Origin: Bacteroidales bacterium UBA6244
GTDB lineage: Bacteria; Bacteroidota; Bacteroidia; Bacteroidales; F082
Direction of reading: 5' to 3'
DNA: 36,053 nt
NCBI GenBank assembly: GCA_002440885.1
Contig: DJVY01000131.1
Coordinates: 22,513 to 58,565 of the forward strand
Part shown: positions 23,276 through 31,508 of the stretch, in pieces
Position numbering within the stretch: the stretch's first letter is position 1
How the letters are laid out: every line of letters begins with the position of its first letter
Position numbers and translations under genes: made by a program
Notes under the pieces: generated by a model
Seen by the model: the letters and a program-made list of their open reading frames with translations, nothing else
What the model was told of the DNA's origin: nothing
The model's database searches: none

Positions 23276-24881
23276 TTTTGTGGCATTTAAAAGTTAGGGT
23301 AAACACGCTGCCATGTCCCGGTTCGCTTTCAACCCGGATGTGGCCGTTCATGGCATTTACAACAGCTCTTACATAGCTGAGCCCAAGTCCGAAACCTTTC
23401 ACATTGTGAATGTTTCCGGTTGGCTTGCGATAGAACTGATCAAAAATATGACGCATGACCTCCTTACTCATGCCAATGCCATTATCAGCAACGCGGATAA
23501 TCAGGTTCTCCTGCTGATTAAAGGTTTCGATAACAATTTCCGGATTGTTTTCACAATACTTTATGGCGTTGTCGAGCAAGTTGTTCATCAGGTTGGTAAA
23601 ATGGATTTCATCGGTCAGTAAAACTGAGCAATTGGCACGGAGTACAGTGGTTATGCGTCCGGACTTTTGTTGAGCAGCGATTTGCATCATATCAGCCGTA
23701 TGCTCAATAATCTGGTGGGCGTCCACCCATTCATTATCAAATTGCAGGCTTCCTTTTTCGATCAGTGCCATCTGCAAAACTTTTTCCACCTGACTGTTCA
23801 TGCGCTTGTTCTCTTGCTTAATCACGTCGAGGTAGTATCTGGTGGGCTCCTCTATTCCAAAAACCTTGGGCGACAGCAGCGCATCGCTGGCCAATCCTAT
23901 CGTAGCGATGGGCGTTTTAAATTCATGGGTCATGTTGTTGATGAAATCTGTTTTTATCCTGGACACCTTTTTTTGTTTGACCATAAAATAGAGGGTCAAC
24001 CAAAACGTAGTTAACATAATCAGGGTAAACAAAATGCTGCCCGCGATAAGAAGGATGATCGATTGATAGAGGAAGTTTTTTTTCTCTGGAAAGCTTACGC
24101 GAAGGTAGATGTTGTTTCCGAAAAAATTATCCGGGAACAGTTCTGTTTCATAGGTGTCCTGTATGTTAAAGTCCTGACTGCCTGATGGCAGAATTATCTC
24201 TGTGGTATCATCAAACTTTTGTTCCACCTGGTAGTTAAAAGGAATTGTGATGCCACGCGCTTTTAGTTCGTTTTTGATGAGTGTATCGAGTTTTTTTGTG
24301 GGGAGTTTGGTCAGCATATTATTGATGTCGAAACTGTATTCTACCACCCATTCTTCCATATTTTCATTAAACTCGTCAAGCTTTTCCTCAATAAGCCGGG
24401 CTTTTTCCATCTCGGCGCGTACCTGCATTTCGTCCATAAACACACGAAGGCTGTCCACTTTTCGTGCTACCATAAACACACTTTTGTTGTTATCGGTTTG
24501 AAGGCGTATTTCTGTCTCCATGATTGAATCGGGTGTCCATTGCACATCGTAGTCGAACTGGTATTGCATGATTTTTGCCGATGCGGTATCGCTAATTATC
24601 AGCGACTTGTGTGTTTTCGCTCTGTCTGGTCTTTTTGCCCGTTCAGGTCTGTTCTGTTTCGGTGGTGGTGGCGGCGGTAAATTGATTTTTTTGTCGATAA
24701 ACGAGAAACGGTCGAATCGTTGCCAGCTTTCCACACTTTCGAGTAAGGCTTCCTGTACCGATTTGTCGAAACGGGAGGCTTCCATGTTCATGGCATGTTG
24801 TATCCAGAGACTTTGGATAAAAATGATGCCCCCTAAACTCAGGGTCATCAGAACCAAAATGATATTAAACTTTTTTTTCAA
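23268..24881 (-). CDS. Transmembrane sensor histidine kinase (RprX-like)
   Basis: This is a 537-residue kinase. TM1 spans about 7-25. A periplasmic sensor of about 245 residues follows, with a hexaproline (69-74) followed by KQNRPER and a charged helical stretch (about 150-185). TM2 spans about 272-300. The H box NNMTHEFKTPIATI carries His319, the N box is NNLLDNAIKY, G1 is DNGIGM and G2 is GFGLGLSYV, all intact. The kinase is divergent from the secreted protein gene at 25028, which shares the proline/RPER segment. It starts only about 20 bp after a perfect minus-strand -7 box (CAAAGCTA, 24901-24908). Confidence 0.95.
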   Translation of the reverse strand: MKKKFNIILVLMTLSLGGIIFIQSLWIQHAMNMEASRFDKSVQEALLESVESWQRFDRFSFIDKKINLPPPPPPKQNRPERAKRPDRAKTHKSLIISDTASAKIMQYQFDYDVQWTPDSIMETEIRLQTDNNKSVFMVARKVDSLRVFMDEMQVRAEMEKARLIEEKLDEFNENMEEWVVEYSFDINNMLTKLPTKKLDTLIKNELKARGITIPFNYQVEQKFDDTTEIILPSGSQDFNIQDTYETELFPDNFFGNNIYLRVSFPEKKNFLYQSIILLIAGSILFTLIMLTTFWLTLYFMVKQKKVSRIKTDFINNMTHEFKTPIATIGLASDALLSPKVFGIEEPTRYYLDVIKQENKRMNSQVEKVLQMALIEKGSLQFDNEWVDAHQIIEHTADMMQIAAQQKSGRITTVLRANCSVLLTDEIHFTNLMNNLLDNAIKYCENNPEIVIETFNQQENLIIRVADNGIGMSKEVMRHIFDQFYRKPTGNIHNVKGFGLGLSYVRAVVNAMNGHIRVESEPGHGSVFTLTFKCHKNE

Positions 24882-24900
24882 TTGATACTGTTTCTTGCAG

Positions 24901-25002
24901 CAAAGCTAATGAAACTATGTACATTATGTTAAAACTTTAACCTCATGTTAACCTTTTTTAACCGCGTTTAACCTTTTATAAATGGCATGCGGTCTAGTTT
25001 TG
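24901..25002. promoter_or_regulatory. Divergent promoters with four phased TTAACC operator repeats
   Basis: TTAACC starts at 24937, 24948, 24958 and 24968, with steps of 11, 10 and 10 bp. This is the one-turn spacing expected for OmpR-family dimers. The plus-strand -7 box TAGTTTTG (24995-25002) lies 21 nt after the last repeat, so that repeat takes the -33 position. On the minus strand TAGCTTTG (24901-24908) is the kinase -7 box, with an inverted TTAACA half-site (24927-24932) about where its -33 would be. Both promoters lack TTTG -33 boxes. This predicts activation of the secreted protein gene and autoregulation by the adjacent regulator. Confidence 0.7.
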
Positions 25003-25027
25003 TCGTGTAATTTTAAAAGCTAAAAAA

Positions 25028-25939
25028 ATGAAAAGAGTAAATTATTTTTATCTGGTTATTTTCATGCTGCTAATGCCATTTCTGAGTAGGGCACAGGATG
25101 AGGAAAAGAAGGAGGTTAAAGTTAAAATGGTTAAAATCAGCGATGGTAAATCCATAGTTACTGACACCACTTTTATAACAAGGGGTGATGCCGAAAGCGA
25201 GATCAAGCTTTATATCGATGAAATCACAGGTCATGATTCGGTTGACGCGACGAAAGTCATTAAAGTAGAGGTGTTTGGTGAAAGCGGAAATGCTTCAAAG
25301 GAAAATTATAAAGTCATGATTTTTTCGGGCGAGGAGGAAGGAAAGCAGGTTTTTGTTACTTCACCAAATGGCAAAGAAAAAGGATTTAGGTGGATAGATG
25401 CAGAAGGAGAAGAACAGGAATTTGATTTTCGTATGGAAGAAATAGAAGAGATTACCATGAATCTGGAATACCAGATGAAGGATTTGGAAAAACACCGGGA
25501 GCAGATTGAACGTGAAGTTGAGGTGGTTAAAGGGCCTGATGGCTTTCGGTGGAAGCACCTCCCTCCACCTCCTCCTCCCAGACCTGAGCGTTACGAGTAC
25601 AAATTTTTCGGCGACAGAAACGAAAGTCATGGTATGGTCAGTCAAGAGGAGCTACGTGAGGCCGGAATCAAAGAGCAACCCGATAAGCTGATGTTGGATG
25701 TTCTCGATATCAACAACCAGAACGGGTTGGTTATTTTGCGATTTATGCCCGCCACCGATAAAGGAAAAGTAAAAGTGACAGTATACAATTATTTTGGTGA
25801 CAAAGTGTTTTCCGCCAAACCCGAGATGGTTGGTGACGTGTACCAAACAACCATTGACTTAAGTGCCAAGCAGCCTGGCCTGTATTACATCCAGCTTAGC
25901 CGGCAAAATGAGTCTGTTACCAAGCGAATTAAACTATAA
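25028..25939 (+). CDS. Secreted protein with proline-rich linker and T9SS-like C-terminal domain
   Basis: This 303-residue protein has a clear signal peptide (MKRVNYFYLVIFMLLMPFLS, cleaved near RAQ). The mature N-terminal part is very charged and Lys/Glu rich (EEKKEVKVKMVKISDGK). A helical stretch follows (about 136-168), then a hexaproline (179-184) directly followed by RPERYEY. The last about 80 residues (LMLDVLDINNQNGLVILRFM to SVTKRIKL) resemble a T9SS type A sorting domain, with the typical GLYYIQL strand. They lack the usual PNP start. I do not recognise the N-terminal part. Its promoter carries the phased operator next to a divergent two-component system, so it is a likely target, and perhaps a ligand or inhibitor, of that kinase (inference). 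Confidence 0.85.
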   Translation: MKRVNYFYLVIFMLLMPFLSRAQDEEKKEVKVKMVKISDGKSIVTDTTFITRGDAESEIKLYIDEITGHDSVDATKVIKVEVFGESGNASKENYKVMIFSGEEEGKQVFVTSPNGKEKGFRWIDAEGEEQEFDFRMEEIEEITMNLEYQMKDLEKHREQIEREVEVVKGPDGFRWKHLPPPPPPRPERYEYKFFGDRNESHGMVSQEELREAGIKEQPDKLMLDVLDINNQNGLVILRFMPATDKGKVKVTVYNYFGDKVFSAKPEMVGDVYQTTIDLSAKQPGLYYIQLSRQNESVTKRIKL

Positions 25940-25967
25940 TTCCGGCGATCAGAAAATCAGGATTTTT

Positions 25968-25998
25968 AAAGGAGACCTTCATTCGGGGGTCTCTTTTT
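25968..25998 (+). terminator. Rho-independent terminator
   Basis: GGAGACC and GGTCTCT pair (extended by A-T pairs) around a short loop, followed by eight T. It lies 29 bp after the stop of the secreted protein gene. Confidence 0.85.
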
Positions 25999-26080
25999 TT
26001 TGTTGAAAGAATGGGGATATGAGCTTTCTGGTCTGGGGGGGTCAAGACCTCTGATTGATAAATAGTCCAAAAACTTATGG

Positions 26081-27646
26081 CTACTCTACCCTTTTCAGCG
26101 ACAAATCGTGGAAGTCGAAGCTGAAATCAATGTTTGGAGAAATGCCTTTCATTTCAATTGACTGAGCCCGACCGTTTTCATCCAGTGAAAAAGTGGCGAA
26201 GGCGTCCGCATTCATATCGCGGTAATCCCAACGGATTGCAAATGTGTTAGCCTGATAAAAATGCATACGACCCTTCAATCGGGGAGAACGGTACGATTTG
26301 AACCACAATTGGCCATCGACGCTGCAGACCTCAATTTTCCCAAACCAATCGTCTTCATATACACCCGTATAAATAGCTGTTTCAGGGCTATGGTCAGCAT
26401 TTTGCTTTACTTTTTCCCACACCCGATCGGTAATTGTGTCGGCCAATTCCATGTGCTCAAAACGCGCCGCATTTTTTTCTATCCATCCGAAATCGTCTAA
26501 CCCCAGATAGTTGTCGGCAATGGTTTGTGAGATAGCCATAAAAAGGGCCGCGCCTCCAGGTTCGGTGTTGGTGAGTACGGCCACGCCAAAATTCAGATCA
26601 GGAATTAGAATCGTAATGGACAACATGCCCGGGAGACCACCTGTATGCGAGGCTGTCAGATGCCCGCACATGTCTTTTAATCCCCATCCCAGCCCGTATC
26701 CGGCAAACCGGGTGTTGTAACGTGGGTTATTAGAAGCGCGTGTGGTGGTATATATTTTCCACATTTCGTTCTGGCTTGCTTTGTTGAAAATACTGTGCTC
26801 CAGGCTGTCGCCGTACTTGCCTCCGTTTAACTGCATCAACATCCATTGACTCATGTCGTTGGCAGAAGAGTAAATGCCTGCTGCTGCCCCGTTGATCATA
26901 TCAGAATAATTAGCAAAAGCGTGCAATTCTCCTTTGTTGGTATTGTGAGGGGAGGCCAGACTTTGTGGATTTTTAACCTGTGACAGAGCAGGGGAAGACT
27001 GGGTCATGCCCAGCGGATCGAGTATTCGTGCTTGTACAAAAGCTTCCCAACTCATGCCGCTTTTGCGTTTTATCAGTTCACCTGCTACCAGATACAGCAG
27101 GTTGTTGTAAGCAAAAGTCGTTCTGAAAGGCATTTGGGGTTGGAAGTGACTGTAGCAACTCAGCACATCTTCGATGGTAAAGTTCGAACTGTCGGGGAAA
27201 AACATCAGGTCGCCATTGCCCAAGCCCAGTCCGCTGTGGTGCGATAACAAATCAGTGATCAGAAAATTTGAGGTTACATAGGGGTTGTACATGGTAAACT
27301 CCGGAATGTGATCCACAACCCTGTCGTGCCACGAAATTTTACCTTCTTCAACCAGGATGGCAAGGGCGGCAGTTGTAAACGCCTTGCTGTTGCTGGCGAT
27401 GGCGAACAAGGTATTGGCATCGGCTTTTTCGCCTGTGACAACCGATTTTACCCCATAGCCTTTGCTGTGCAATACTTTGCCGTCTTTTACAATGGCCACG
27501 GCAGCTCCCGCCACCTTAAGTTTTTGCAGGGCCGTTTCAACCAAAGAATCTATTGCGACTTCATTTATTTGGGCACGCAACGACAGGCTTCCTGCCATAA
27601 AAAACCACAGGGCTAAAAGGATAATTTTAGATTTTTGGATCATCAT
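26081..27646 (-). CDS. Serine hydrolase, class C beta-lactamase/PBP-like
   Basis: The start is placed at the ATG pair at 27646/27643. This gives a good signal peptide (KIILLALWFFMAGSLSLRAQ), while a longer frame to 27667 adds only MIINYNN. The 521-residue protein has the SxxK motif SNSK (85-88, catalytic Ser85) and a Tyr-x-Asn motif in FAYNNLLY. The KTG-equivalent box is SHTGGLPG, all in class C order. A C-terminal DUF3471-like beta domain (about 410-520, WFGKIEVCSVDGQLWFKSYR) follows. Such proteins are periplasmic or exported esterases, D-peptidases or beta-lactamase relatives. The substrate cannot be told. It is monocistronic. Confidence 0.9.
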   Translation of the reverse strand: MMIQKSKIILLALWFFMAGSLSLRAQINEVAIDSLVETALQKLKVAGAAVAIVKDGKVLHSKGYGVKSVVTGEKADANTLFAIASNSKAFTTAALAILVEEGKISWHDRVVDHIPEFTMYNPYVTSNFLITDLLSHHSGLGLGNGDLMFFPDSSNFTIEDVLSCYSHFQPQMPFRTTFAYNNLLYLVAGELIKRKSGMSWEAFVQARILDPLGMTQSSPALSQVKNPQSLASPHNTNKGELHAFANYSDMINGAAAGIYSSANDMSQWMLMQLNGGKYGDSLEHSIFNKASQNEMWKIYTTTRASNNPRYNTRFAGYGLGWGLKDMCGHLTASHTGGLPGMLSITILIPDLNFGVAVLTNTEPGGAALFMAISQTIADNYLGLDDFGWIEKNAARFEHMELADTITDRVWEKVKQNADHSPETAIYTGVYEDDWFGKIEVCSVDGQLWFKSYRSPRLKGRMHFYQANTFAIRWDYRDMNADAFATFSLDENGRAQSIEMKGISPNIDFSFDFHDLSLKRVE

Positions 27647-27863
27647 GTTATTGTAATTAATTATCAAATAAATCGCTAAAATAATTCAGACAAATAAATC
27701 CGGGATCGATTTTAAAAAAAAGGTCACAGCTTCAAATCCTTTTTTTTTTTCGTTAATTCGCCTGATTCGCAAAAATAGGAATTATTCGTTTTGAGGTGTT
27801 CTCTTTCATAGAACTTAACGCTTACGCAAATAATTCACTACTTTTAACCCAAATTTTTAGATC

Positions 27864-28025
27864 ATGATTTTATCCTTATTTATCATATCAGGTTTGCTTT
27901 TCTTGGGGGGAATTTTCTTTTTCGTTAAAAAGAAACCTCCATTGGGCTGGATGTTTTCCTTACTCGGACTTTTTGGTCTGATACTGGCAGTAATTGTAAA
28001 ATGGCTTTACCCCGAAATCAGATAA
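27864..28025 (+). CDS. Small two-helix membrane protein
   Basis: This open frame of 53 residues begins MILSLFIISGLLFLGGIFFF. It has two hydrophobic helices separated by a basic, proline-containing turn (VKKKPPLGW) and ends VKWLYPEIR. The composition and positive-inside loop argue for a real inner-membrane peptide. The frame is convergent with the PLP enzyme gene (49 bp apart) and alone on its strand. I know no named family. No perfect promoter is visible. A near match TACTTTTA lies about 25 bp upstream. Confidence 0.6.
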   Translation: MILSLFIISGLLFLGGIFFFVKKKPPLGWMFSLLGLFGLILAVIVKWLYPEIR

Positions 28026-28073
28026 CGGCTGGAGTTAGTGGCCAACCAATGGATTTCGACGATGCTTCATTTC

Positions 28074-29564
28074 TTACTCCGAAACGTCGAACCATGTGGT
28101 AAGCAATTCGTTATGTCTGTTTGACTCCGTTTTAAAATGAAATTCGTTGGTGTGTTGGTCGTAGGTATAATCGTTGGCCCACACGCTGTAATTGAGGCTG
28201 ATTTGCTTCACGGAATCGATAATGAAATCCAGTTCTTCATCGGTCATGGTTGGATGAAGCGAAACCCTGATAAAACCTGGTTTTTCTGAGAGATTTCCGC
28301 TATTAATTTTCTCTACAATGCGGAAGGATTCTTCAGGCGAAACGTTCAGCAGAAAATGTCCGTAGGTTCCTGCACAGGCACATCCGCCGCGCACTTGAAT
28401 GCCAAACCTGTCGTTGAGTAATTTCACGATTAAGTTAAAATGCATTTTTTCGAACCAGAACGAAAAAATGCCCAAACGATCTTTTTCGTTGTCGGCCAGA
28501 ATATGGATGCCCGGTATAGCCTCGAATCCGGAAAAGGCTCTTGCTACGAGCTGTTTTTCGCGCGTACGCATGCATTTGGTGTTGAGTTGGTTTTTTACCT
28601 GGATGGCGAGGGCAGCTTTGATGGCTTGTAAAAAACCCGGTGTGCCCCCATCTTCGCGTAATTCAATGTCGTCGTAGTATTTATGGCCACCCCAGGGATT
28701 TGTCCATTCAACTGTCCCACCGCCCGGATGATCCGGGACCTGACATTGGTACAGGTGTTTGTTAAAGACAACCACGCCTGAACTGCCTGGTCCTCCCAAA
28801 AACTTGTGAGGCGAGAAAAAGATGGCATCCAACGATTGCTTTGGGTTTTCGGGATGCATGTTGATGTCGACATAAGGTGCTGATCCGGCGAAATCAATGA
28901 AAGCCAGTCCGCCGTTTTCATGCATGATCTCGGCTAATTCGTAGTAGGGAGGCTCAACACCCGTAACATTCGAGCAGGCCGTAAAAGATCCAATTTTCAT
29001 CTTTCGATCGGCATAGTTCTCCAATTGTTTTCGAAGCTCATCGGTCACCACGTTGTTAAACTCATCGGGTTGCAACACCACTACGTCGGCGATGGTTTCG
29101 AGCCATGAAGTGTGGTTGCTGTGGTGTTCCATGTGTGTGATAAACACCACGGGTCGGTCTTCGCTGGCAATACACTCTTTGTTAATGGGGATTACCGAGC
29201 AACTCCTTAGACCTAAAATCCGTTGCATTTTGTTTATCACCGAGGTCATGCCAAATCCGGCGGTAATGATTACATCATCCTGATTAGCCCCTACATGTTG
29301 TTTAATCATCTGGTGGGCTTTATGGTAGGCCTTGGTCATCATCGTACCCGATTCGGTAGTTTCGGTGTGGGTGTTAGCAACATAAGGCCCGATTTTTTCA
29401 GTCAGGATTTTTTCAATCGGAGCATACAGCCTGCCACTGGCGATCCAGTCGGCATAAACCATCTTTTTTTTACCCAACGGAGTCTCGATCACCAAATTAT
29501 CCCCGATAATATGTTTTCTGAATGCTGCAAAATGATTTTTAAGATTATCCTGACAATGTCCCAT
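28074..29564 (-). CDS. Aminotransferase class V-fold PLP enzyme (cysteine desulfurase-like)
   Basis: This is a 496-residue cytoplasmic PLP enzyme. YADWIASGRLYAPIE (37-51) opens the fold. THMEHHSN (143-150) and FIDFAGSAPYVD (222-233) are the cofactor-binding segments. FFSPHKFLGGPGS places the PLP Lys at 254. RGGCACAGTYGH (393-403) carries Cys395/Cys397 in the place of the NifS/SufS active-site loop, but the surrounding sequence differs from both. A C-terminal extension (about 450-496) contains LNYSVWANDYTYDQH. It may act on cysteine or a related amino acid, and the precise reaction is unknown. No Fe-S genes are adjacent. Confidence 0.9.
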   Translation of the reverse strand: MGHCQDNLKNHFAAFRKHIIGDNLVIETPLGKKKMVYADWIASGRLYAPIEKILTEKIGPYVANTHTETTESGTMMTKAYHKAHQMIKQHVGANQDDVIITAGFGMTSVINKMQRILGLRSCSVIPINKECIASEDRPVVFITHMEHHSNHTSWLETIADVVVLQPDEFNNVVTDELRKQLENYADRKMKIGSFTACSNVTGVEPPYYELAEIMHENGGLAFIDFAGSAPYVDINMHPENPKQSLDAIFFSPHKFLGGPGSSGVVVFNKHLYQCQVPDHPGGGTVEWTNPWGGHKYYDDIELREDGGTPGFLQAIKAALAIQVKNQLNTKCMRTREKQLVARAFSGFEAIPGIHILADNEKDRLGIFSFWFEKMHFNLIVKLLNDRFGIQVRGGCACAGTYGHFLLNVSPEESFRIVEKINSGNLSEKPGFIRVSLHPTMTDEELDFIIDSVKQISLNYSVWANDYTYDQHTNEFHFKTESNRHNELLTTWFDVSE

Positions 29565-29723
29565 AGTTGTGAATTAAAATAGCAATGACACCCCGATGGC
29601 ATGAAAGATTGCACCGGCATTTGGCGAAATCCATGCTGTATTGAGCAAAAATAATAGAATATTTGGATTGAACCGTTGATGTTGAAAAACGATTTAGGGA
29701 TTTCATAGAGAGGTATTTGGTGT

Positions 29724-29884
29724 TCGATATTCATTATTCCATTGATTTGCAATTTTTTGAACATCGAACACCCCACCCGCCGGGTTGGACAAAACCCGTC
29801 GGGTCGAAGTCGAAGTCCTGTCGTTTTTCCCGACCCGTCGGGTTGAAAAAACCCGACGGGTCTGAATTAAATAAATCATCATTC
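29724..29884. repeat. Intergenic repeat module A, copy 1
   Basis: This begins TCGATATTCATTATTCC and contains CCCGCCGGG, CCCGTCGGG (twice) and CCCGACGGG palindromic units. It is closely matched by 31182-31320 in the same orientation. It contains no credible gene. Confidence 0.8.
29832..29862. repeat. Perfect 13-bp hairpin inside module A
   Basis: GACCCGTCGGGTT (29832-29844) and AACCCGACGGGTC (29850-29862) are exact reverse complements around a 5-nt GAAAA loop. Each arm is itself nearly palindromic. There is no U tract, so a simple terminator is unlikely. Confidence 0.8.
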
Positions 29885-29937
29885 AATATTCATTATTTAT
29901 TGAGCCAATAGCCAAGCCTATAGCCAAAAGCCTACCT

Positions 29938-29999
29938 AAACCCCACTTCAAAGTGCCGTAGGCACGACCGACCCTGTAACCCCGGATTTCAATCCGGGG
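29938..29999. repeat. Intergenic repeat module B, copy 1 (two hairpins)
   Basis: It holds GTGCC-GTA-GGCAC (29953-29965) followed by CCCCGGATT-TC-AATCCGGGG (29980-29999). The second copy is 31509-31569. The layout resembles REP-like elements mobilised by RAYT transposases, but no transposase is present here. Confidence 0.75.
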
Positions 30000-30085
30000 G
30001 TTGGCGGGCAGGGTGATGTTCGTGATGTAGGGAAGCTGTTACCAACCAAGACTAACGGCCAAAGCCTTACTGAACACCGAATATC

Positions 30086-30196
30086 GAACACCGATTTTTG
30101 AATTTTCGAAGTGGGATTCTCGTTCTTAAATCATCATTTCATGCCGTTGGCGGACAGGCTGTTGATCGATATGCATTATTCCTTGAGCCAACAGCC
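30086..30196. repeat. Intergenic repeat module C, copy 1
   Basis: It shares GAACACCGAT, TCGAAGTGG, AAATCATCATTTCA and GGCGGACAGGCTG, and the TTGAGCCAA string, with 31387-31497 in the same order. A shorter degenerate piece (GGGAGATTCTCGCTTTTGAA) lies near 31100. The 29565-30235 gap holds only these modules. Confidence 0.7.
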
Positions 30197-30235
30197 ACAA
30201 GCCACAGGCCAACAGCCTATTGATTACCAAAGCAT

Positions 30236-30886
30236 TTATTTAATCGTAAGCGTTCCTGCGTGGCAACTGCTTGAAATGCCTGCGGGCAGTTGTTTGCCGA
30301 GATAGGAGGAGGAGATGAATGAAACAAACACCTCGATTGTGTTTTCCAGACAGGTAGCAGGTATGCGCACCGAAGCATGACTTTGGTGTCGTTGGGCATC
30401 AGTAATTTCAAATACCGATCTGCTTAGCGCTTGCCCCGACAGGAGAAAAACAACCAATTTGTCGGTTGAATTCTCCGACTTGACGGGCGAGGCAGACCAG
30501 CTGAGAAGTATAGTTCCGGCCTCGCCTAGCACAGCTTGAGGATCAATGGCCGGCTCACGTTCACCTTTACTCAGTATGAGCCAATCGACAATGCTTTTAT
30601 CCATAGCCTGCTGATAGCTTTTTAAGTTAACCGATAGCGCAGCCTGATAAGCCGACCTGTTTACAGCAAGAGAACCAAACCCAAAGGCCAGTAGATGTTT
30701 CAAGGCCGGAAGCAAGCTAACCACCGTTTTAAAATCGGTGCGACTAGCTTCGAGTTTGGGAGAAGCTTTTTTTGAGCGCCCTGTTGGCAACGACCTGATT
30801 ACCGTTTTACCATACATCTGATAAACTACAATATTCCCAATTTTTCCTGAAAGTTTCCCGAAAAATGCATCATTTGAACTTGCCAT
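30236..30886 (-). CDS. DUF6266-like protein
   Basis: This is a 216-residue protein without a signal peptide. The N-terminus FFGKLSGKIGNIVVYQMYGK, then TVIRSLP, matches my memory of the DUF6266 family of Bacteroidota. That family starts with a GxxSGKxGxVVG segment and is of unknown function. The middle is helical (SRTDFKTVVSLLPALKHLLA) and the C-terminal half is beta-rich (GTILLSWSASPVKSEN). It is the only gene between two sets of repeat modules. It has a minus-strand -7 box (30925-30932) and tandem TTAACC-type repeats upstream. The cellular role is unknown. Confidence 0.75.
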   Translation of the reverse strand: MASSNDAFFGKLSGKIGNIVVYQMYGKTVIRSLPTGRSKKASPKLEASRTDFKTVVSLLPALKHLLAFGFGSLAVNRSAYQAALSVNLKSYQQAMDKSIVDWLILSKGEREPAIDPQAVLGEAGTILLSWSASPVKSENSTDKLVVFLLSGQALSRSVFEITDAQRHQSHASVRIPATCLENTIEVFVSFISSSYLGKQLPAGISSSCHAGTLTIK

Positions 30887-30924
30887 GGTTTCTGTGTTTA
30901 GCTATACCTAATTTCATTTAGTGA

Positions 30925-30932
30925 CAAAAGTA
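30925..30932 (-). promoter_or_regulatory. Candidate -7 box of the DUF6266 gene
   Basis: The minus strand reads TACTTTTG, a perfect TAnnTTTG, 38 bp before the ATG. No -33 TTTG is visible. Confidence 0.45.
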
Positions 30933-30982
30933 TAATAAACCATGAAATAAACCTAAATAAAATAGAGTTTACACGATTATTT

Positions 30983-31015
30983 ACGGTTAAACTACGGTTA
31001 AACTACGAATAAACA
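30983..31015 (-). repeat. 11-bp tandem repeat upstream of the DUF6266 gene
   Basis: ACGGTTAAACT occurs at 30983-30993 and 30994-31004, followed by the weaker ACGAATAAACA (31005-31015). On the minus strand this gives TTAACC twice, 11 bp apart, about 55 bp upstream of the -7 box. It resembles the operator array at 24937-24973. The rest of the 30887-31832 gap holds repeat modules and the promoter at its right end. Confidence 0.65.
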
Positions 31016-31181
31016 CCGTATAAAATAAGTTTAAACACAAATGAAGCTATAACTTAAGTCAAGGCGAACAGATACTTCCTGCGCTTTAACATGTGCAAAG
31101 TGGCGAAGGGAGATTCTCGCTTTTGAAGCATCGCAATTCCTCGTAAGAGCTAAAAAAAATGGCCACGAATCATGGACTTAA

Positions 31182-31320
31182 TCGATATTCATTATTCCAT
31201 TGATTTGCAATTTTTTGAATATCAAATACCCCACCCGCCGGGTTGAGCATAACCCGTCGGGTTGAAATCGAAGTCCTGTCTTTTTCCCGACCCGGCGGGA
31301 AGGGATAAAAAATCATCATT
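31182..31320. repeat. Intergenic repeat module A, copy 2
   Basis: This direct-orientation copy of 29724-29884 is shorter by one palindromic unit. It contains CCCGCCGGG, CCCGTCGGG and CCCGGCGGG. Confidence 0.8.
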
Positions 31321-31386
31321 TTATAAGGCAGAAAGATTGCAAATCGATATGCATTATTCCTTTGACATACAACTTTTTTGAACACA

Positions 31387-31497
31387 GAACACCGATTAAC
31401 GATTTACGAATGTCGAAGTGGTGTCTTCGTTTTAAAATCATCATTTCACGCCGTAGGCGGACAGGCTGGCATTCATTATTTCTTGAGCCAAAAGCCC
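31387..31497. repeat. Intergenic repeat module C, copy 2
   Basis: This is a direct-orientation, imperfect copy of 30086-30196 (for example GCCGTAGGCGGACAGGCTG against GCCGTTGGCGGACAGGCTG). On this side the order is A-C-B, against A-B-C on the left. Confidence 0.7.
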
Positions 31498-31508
31498 ACA
31501 GCCTTCCC

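Noticed and set aside
28074..29564. Assignment as SufS or NifS
   Set aside because: The fold and PLP Lys fit, but the active-site loop and the C-terminal extension differ, and no Fe-S genes are nearby.
30983..31015. Iteron-type replication origin
   Set aside because: Only two good 11-mers, no dnaA/rep gene and no DnaA boxes seen. An operator is a simpler reading.
31170..31385. Short open frames over repeat module A (for example VFDIQKIANQWNNEYR)
   Set aside because: The same phrase arises from both repeat copies in frames that are not conserved. It is a by-product of repeat DNA.
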